DNA from: Lateolabrax maculatus
Taxonomy: Eukaryota; Chordata; Actinopteri; Acropomatiformes; Lateolabracidae
Direction of reading: 5' to 3'
Assembly: GCA_031216445.1 (NCBI GenBank)
Contig: CM062209.1
Coordinates: 27,050,501 to 27,114,500 of the forward strand
Length of the DNA stretch: 64,000 nucleotides
The notes under the pieces are model-generated. The model made no database searches and was not told where the DNA came from. It was given only the letters and a program-made list of their open reading frames with translations. This document shows, one piece after another, positions 59,401-64,000 of this stretch (its first letter is position 1; every line of letters starts with the position of its first letter). The position numbers and the translations under genes are program-made.

Positions 59401-62400
59401 ATTCTTCACATTGTTGACATTGCTCTCTAGCGCTGCACTGCGAGTATTCAATGTGTTTCCTTTAATCCTTCTTATCTAATCAACCAAATCAAGCAGTGTA
59501 GTGTAAGCAATGCTGATGCAGCGGATGTGAAGAAAATCCAAATAAATGGGGGGTAACCTATAACACTGTTGCTAATATCGTCACTTGCTAAACCTTATAA
59601 CCAAACATACCACAAATAGTTTAGCTGACAATGAAACACAAACAGAAGACTTAAAGATAATCAGGGGGCATACAGCACTGTGGGTGAGACATCCTGATGA
59701 TATGTTTGCAAAGTAGATGACTCAGATGAAAGATCTAAGAACCTTACATTCAAACCCTCTGCTCATCACTGACCCCTCTCTGGACCAATCATCACCACCA
59801 ACAGTATGTGCGAAAGTGCCTAGTTTCCCTTTCAATCAGTGCGTTCACTTAAACTAAAACATCAACTTTGCATTCTGTTTTAGCTTGAACATGCCCTCCT
59901 ATTATATAACCCCCCCCCCCAGTCCGTGCAAAGTGGGAGAAACCTTTTATGTGGAAAATGCAAAGAACACTTTAGACTGGGAATCAGTTGATATTATAAT
60001 AAAGTGGCTGTACGTAGAATTGACTAACTCAAATTACTATGAAGTCCATTTTTAAGTCATTGGGGGCTGCTGACTCGCCGAGGTAATCTGATTAGGTAGA
60101 CTTAAAGTGTGAGAAACCTTGGAGGAATTGCGGTAGGGCATTAGAGAAACCCGGACAGCATAGCTAGTGCGGTGGACTGGAAGGAGAGTAAATTACACGT
60201 AGTTGTACATCCTCATATTCAAAATAATTTAACTTAAACTCCAGCTAAAAACCTAACAAAGTAGTCTCCTTAAGTATAAATACATTGATCTGCACTTTCT
60301 TGCAGACTCTAATCACAATCTTGTTTACATTTTATAATTTAAAAAAAAGTATTATATTCTCTTGAATACCTTTTAAGGAGAAAAATAACCTGCACAGGCC
60401 TCTCCTCATACACACTCATTAACTCTAACCATCAGATAAAATTGAATCAGATATTTTCTCTCAGATTGATTGCAGTGAAAACAGCTCCAGAGCCCCCTGA
60501 TTATTTAGTTTGGGAGAGACCCTCCTCCGCTGAAATCCTTTCCCAAACAAATTCTGGACAGAGGCTGCCTGTGTTGTGTCAGGGAGAAGGTTTTTAGTTG
60601 TTAGCAAAGGAATTCTGGAAAAGCTGTGTCTGAGGGGTGGGCAGGGTCTGATGTGCTAGTGCCAGACATTCCTCACCCCATAGACTGAACATTAGCATTC
60701 ATCAGCTGTCCTCACTTGTTGTGAGGGGAACAAATGGAGCAGAAACCCCTAATTGCCCCCCCACACACACACACAAACACAGAGAAACAGTCCCCCTCAT
60801 AGAAATGCAGCTTCCAAATGTTATTTGTAAGGAATCATTTATATTAAAATGTTTTTCTATCTCAGTAGGCCTCCTTCATTATTGATAGTCCAGCGTGATT
60901 CAGTGCAGGCTTCAGTGGGATGGAGCAGAGTGATCAGGGTGCTGTGCGGCCAGACTCTCTGCTGTCTAGCCTAATTATAACAGGTAGCCTTGCTTGTTGT
61001 TGGCATTCGGACTTAAAGGATGAGGCTGCGGTTATTTTAAATGTTTGCTTTTGTCAACAAATCCCATGAAAAGACCAAAACCAATAGGTCTGTCAAGTCC
61101 CGGTTGGGTGTAACCGGGACTTGATATTGCTGACTTTTTGACTCTTCTTCGGTTGCCCTACTGTAACGCTACATTTAAGCATATACCATCATGCTGTAAT
61201 TGCCGCTTTAGGCCACAGTGGCTGCTCTATAGCCAGTTACATAGTCCTGCTTTTAAGGTGCAATACATATGTTTTTTACTGCCACATATTACAAAATGAC
61301 AAATATGTCTTGGATGTTCTTCCTGGTAAAATGTGTCTGGTACAGAGCAGATGTACATGTATACACTTATTTGGAATAAATCAACAGTATAGTTTGCATT
61401 AGCAGTGAGAGTCCCATTGAACAGACTAAAAACATTTGGACATACAGAAACTACGCAGTTCGCCAACAGAAAACTGAAGGCAGGAACAAGCAGCAATAAA
61501 CATTTAGCAAAGATGGTGTCAGATCAATAACACATAGATCAACAAGTCACCTCTCACAACACAGCGCCGTGAAGAACAGTCACGAACGGCATCAACATTG
61601 TTGTTATTTCAGATAAGAATTTTGGAAATATCCGACAAACCCCACAGTTCTTATCAGCTTAAAACTGCTCCATCCAGTCTTTCTCAGATCTCCCAAATTA
61701 GTACCTCTTCACATCAGGTGCTCTTAGTGAGATGGCCTCCATAATCCCATCATAAACTTCTCCCGAGAAACAGAGAGAACACTAAAAATAGATGCCCTCT
61801 ATTTGTCCAGAAATACTATGGTAACTCAATTAGTCTGGAAGATACGTTCATATAGCTTCTCTGACAGAATGCAATGACTGATTTTAGCCTCGTAGAAATG
61901 TTAACAAGTTAACTGTGAATGTTACAAAAAGCATGTGCTGACTTTTCACTATGCATATAGCTTTTAATAGATGTATAACTGCATGTGTAATTGATGGGGG
62001 TTTCACCTGGAAAATGATCATTCAGCTGCTTTTTTCAAGGTGCAGTTACAAAGTTCTATATTGAAAGCAGAAATACAGCTTCATCGTACATGTATTGATG
62101 ACAGACTTGTCTCCTCTCAGGCGTTGGGAAGGCGGGGACCCCGGAGTGTCCAATCAGAAGACTCCAACCACGATCTTGCTGACTCCAGACAGGAAGTTCC
62201 ACAGTTTTGGCTACGCTGCGCGTGACTTCTACCATGACCTGGACCCCAGCGAGTCCAAACACTGGCTCTACCTGGAAAAATTCAAAATGAAGCTCCACAC
62301 CACTGCAGTAAGGACACAAACAAAATGCATAGCACTTCTCCTGGTTACTCTTCTTGCAGGCACACTGCGCCCTCATCACACAGTGTCCCACCTTGGCTGA

Positions 62401-63820
62401 TGTTACGTATTGTGTTGCAGTTTGGTGAGCCCGAGCTGGTACTGCAGCACACTCCTGACCTTTTTTTATTTCTTGCCATGTGAGATGAATTTGTGCCAGT
62501 GGTTGTTGGCTCAGCAGTATGCCTCTGTGTATGTTGTGGTGTTTTAATCACACACGTTAGCAGCATTAGAATACTATGTTAGCCTATTTCTACAGCTCTT
62601 TTATTAAAACTCAGAGTTGGCCAACTCACCATTTTTCATCTGACCACAGTCAACATTTTATAGTAGTAGTAATTATACCACTACACCAGAAATACCCTCT
62701 AGAGAACCAAATGTGGATTAATCCTCTGCTGAAAATAGTCCCCAACAAATGCACTGTTTCCTCCTATTTGAGTCGCATTGCTAAAAAATACAGTGAGCAG
62801 CTGGAAATTACTGAGCCCTTTAAAAAAATGATGCTGATTTTAGATTGACAGTAGGAACCAATGGGCTTTCAGCTAGAGCCAGACACAGTAGGGAAGTCAG
62901 AAAGGATTGAGAGACACATTGGTTGGTTTTTGTGTGTTCATGGGTCACTGGGTTGTCAAAAACCATTAGGAGTCATCCTCTGGTGACTATGAATATTTTA
63001 TGGCAGTCTGGCTGCTGAGATGCACTGTTTTGATGTGTGTTTGATCGATGATTTAACTGATGACCGACGGACCAAACATCTTCCGGCCTTGCCACTATGA
63101 CAAAAATATAGCTGAAAATTTTATTGCAGATCTATACCTCTTATCACCGCTTCATATGATCAAAATGAGGCTATGGCCTCTTTTGCAGTGTTTTGATTGT
63201 ATGTCCTTCATTCAACTCTAACTTCGTCTGCGTCTTCTCCCATTAGAATCTGTCCATCGACACAGACCTCCACGCAGCCAATGGGAAGCGAGTGAAAGCT
63301 CTGGATATCTTTGCATATGCGTTGGCCTTCTTTAAGGAGCAAGCACTGAAGGTAACATACCCCTGTCATCACGCACGTATCTTCTGCTGTTTTACATATG
63401 CAATGCTTTTTTTAATTTTGGTAATCTTAAATCTACATTCTGTAACATGAATTAATGTCTATACTAAGGATTAATTTCAGTATAGTATTCGAAAAAAATA
63501 ACTAATCTGACTACTGCAGATTGTCCTTTGTGACATAATATATAGCTCGGGGAACATGTAAATAATCAAAAGGGGAGGACCAGTAAAGGAAAAGCATAAG
63601 CAATAACCATGGCCCAGTAAGTCAGTTTGCCAATGGTCAGAACCCAAAGTGTCACACACACGTTTTCTAACCTGTTGGCTGCGTTTGACTTTCCCTCCTG
63701 CAGGAGCTAAGTGACCAGACGGGCGGCGAGTTTGACAACAATGATGTGAGATGGGTGATCACTGTTCCTGCTATCTGGAAAATGCCTGCAAAGCAGTTCA
63801 TGAGGGAAGCTGCCTATAAG
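41442..63820 (+). CDS. hspa12a: HSPA12A (heat shock 70 kDa protein 12A), first six coding exons, 3' truncated by window
   Basis: HSPA12A is a divergent HSP70-family protein with an atypical actin-like ATPase domain, abundant in brain. Coding exons 41442-41484, 56472-56548, 57346-57470, 62121-62307, 63247-63351 and 63704-63820 sum to 654 nt (218 codons) in continuous phase. Landmarks are [10 protein letters not shown], the nucleotide phosphate-1 motif [16 protein letters not shown] (classical HSP70: GIDLGTTYS), [37 protein letters not shown] and [19 protein letters not shown]. These match recalled human HSPA12A better than HSPA12B (for example [10 protein letters not shown] versus VAHQKTPTCL). 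The human protein is 675 aa, so about the first third is here. It is divergent from ENO4 with a 16.5 kb gap. Confidence 0.94.
46435..46484 (+). repeat. 50-bp duplicated sequence, copy 1
   Basis: Identical over 50 bases to 48946-48995. It starts TAAACACATTTTATAGAGAA and ends GGCACAGCAACTGTG. Confidence 0.97.
46985..47135 (+). mobile_element. Degenerate LINE-related fish repeat
   Basis: CCCCCTGACCTACATGTCTT, TTGGACTATGGGATGAAACT, GGAGCACCCAGA and GAGAACATGCAGAC in order reproduce the common teleost CCTGACCTGCATGTCTTTGGACTGTGGGAGGAA repeat with decay. Confidence 0.6.
48190..48275 (+). mobile_element. LINE 3'-tail-like fragment
   Basis: CCAGACCTGGATGAGCGGTA, GGAAATGGACAGATGGATTG resembles the ...GGATAAGCGGTAGAAAATGGATGGATGG ends of fish LINEs. 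Confidence 0.45.
48946..48995 (+). repeat. 50-bp duplicated sequence, copy 2
   Basis: Exact copy of 46435-46484; upstream another AAACT matches after one mismatch, giving 56 aligned bases with one difference. Confidence 0.97.
49170..49345 (+). repeat. Purine-rich quasi-tandem GAATGAAAG repeats
   Basis: Imperfect units such as GAATGAAAG, GAATATAGAATG, GGAATGAAAGAAAG and GAATGAAAGTTG recur with strong G+A bias on the plus strand. Confidence 0.6.
51360..51680. repeat. Possible degenerate interspersed repeat
   Basis: Runs of CAGGAAC/CAGGTAG/CAACAGG modules and CTGGCAGGGAATGAGTGGAA, TATATACTGGAGGGCTG recall fish repeat sequence, but no termini are visible. Confidence 0.3.
53231..53269 (+). repeat. 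(GA)n microsatellite
   Basis: AGAGAGAGAGG followed by 10-12 further AG units. Confidence 0.95.
55354..55628. mobile_element. Degenerate hAT-type non-autonomous element
   Basis: Left TAGAGCTGAATATTCGTCAG and right (reverse complement) TAGGGCTGCACCTAATGATT are related inverted ends, with interior TTGGACATATATTTTAGCAA and AACTGAATATTTTTGTG. No clear target duplication. Confidence 0.6.
56472..56548 (+). CDS. hspa12a: HSPA12A coding exon 2
   Basis: The acceptor cttcctctacag and donor CAG|GTGACT bound 77 bases. With one base from exon 1 they encode [20 protein letters not shown] and SPSHTQ, close to human [20 protein letters not shown]. Confidence 0.9.
57346..57470 (+). CDS. hspa12a: HSPA12A coding exon 3 (ATPase phosphate-1 motif)
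   Basis: [20 protein letters not shown], then [20 protein letters not shown] and M, ending two bases into Arg at GTAGGC. The acceptor is tandem (cag at 57340-57342 and again at 57343-57345), so a variant with one extra Gln is possible; human NDTD favours the second. The open frame continuing upstream to an ATG at 57160 is intronic. Confidence 0.93.
57471..62120 (+). other. HSPA12A intron 3
   Basis: About 4.6 kb of AT-rich intron with a C homopolymer (about 59910-59921), a short CA run near 60763 and a perfect hairpin at 61093. No gene seen. Confidence 0.6.
61093..61124. repeat. Perfect hairpin, 13-bp arms, 6-nt loop
   Basis: TCAAGTCCCGGTT, loop GGGTGT, then the exact reverse complement AACCGGGACTTGA. 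Confidence 0.95.
62121..62307 (+). CDS. hspa12a: HSPA12A coding exon 4
   Basis: Completes Arg and reads [40 protein letters not shown] and [20 protein letters not shown] to TA at a GTAAGG donor. It is nearly identical to human HSPA12A over 62 residues. Confidence 0.96.
63247..63351 (+). CDS. hspa12a: HSPA12A coding exon 5
   Basis: 35 codons: [20 protein letters not shown] and [15 protein letters not shown], matching human [35 protein letters not shown]. In phase 0 at both ends. Confidence 0.95.
63704..63820 (+). CDS. hspa12a: HSPA12A coding exon 6 (last in window)
   Basis: 39 codons: [20 protein letters not shown] and [19 protein letters not shown], donor [17 protein letters not shown] is the family's version of the HSP70 VITVPAYF motif. 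Later exons lie beyond the right edge. Confidence 0.96.
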
Positions 63821-64000
63821 GTAGGCTGAGAAGCTTCATTCACATTTGTACACCTTCATTAGTTTCCAGCCTCTAGCTTGCATCTCTAGTCTGAACACAA
63901 CTGGTTCTGATTCCAAATCTTGGAGGGAATTGTAAGCTAATACTGAGAATATGGTTACAAAACTGAGTATCTAATATGATGGTCAGGTACAATGGTGTCT

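Overview
This window looks like ordinary nuclear DNA from a ray-finned fish, most likely a percomorph teleost. The coding parts are short exons with canonical GT/AG borders and conserved phases, separated by AT-rich introns. The repeats are also fish-like: a TTAA-flanked piggyBac-type MITE, hAT-type non-autonomous elements, LINE fragments, and many (CA)n, (GA)n and (TAA)n microsatellites. The species cannot be told from the sequence alone.

Three protein genes are present, and their products are recognised by comparison with recalled human proteins. (1) About 62-7300, plus strand: the 3' end of SHTN1 (shootin-1), an axon-outgrowth actin-clutch protein; its upstream exons lie outside the window. 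(2) 24902 down to 9400, minus strand: a complete ENO4 (enolase-like, sperm and flagellum) in 13 coding exons that join in frame to 589 codons. (3) From 41442 rightward, plus strand: the first six coding exons of HSPA12A (an atypical HSP70), continuing past the right edge. SHTN1 and ENO4 are convergent (tail to tail) and ENO4 and HSPA12A are divergent (head to head). As I recall it, human 10q25.3 has the same order and relative orientation.

Layout: 1-7300 SHTN1 tail with a choice of terminal exons; 7301-9399 short convergent spacer; 9400-24902 ENO4; 24903-25020 compact CpG-rich ENO4 promoter with an RFX X-box-like site; 25021-40980 gene-free, repeat-rich spacer (LINE fossil, nested hAT element, two other interspersed repeats, possible conserved non-coding DNA); 41000-42200 CpG-rich HSPA12A 5' region with a (CAG)11 tract; 41485-56471 the long first HSPA12A intron; 56472-63820 further HSPA12A exons encoding the start of the HSP70-type ATPase domain.

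I found no operon-like, phage, CRISPR or otherwise new genetic system. The points most worth a second look are the loss of almost all catalytic and metal-binding residues in ENO4, a (TG)19 tract right against a frame-changing SHTN1 exon, the ENO4 ciliary-type promoter, an exact 50-bp duplication inside HSPA12A intron 1, and several near-perfect short hairpins.
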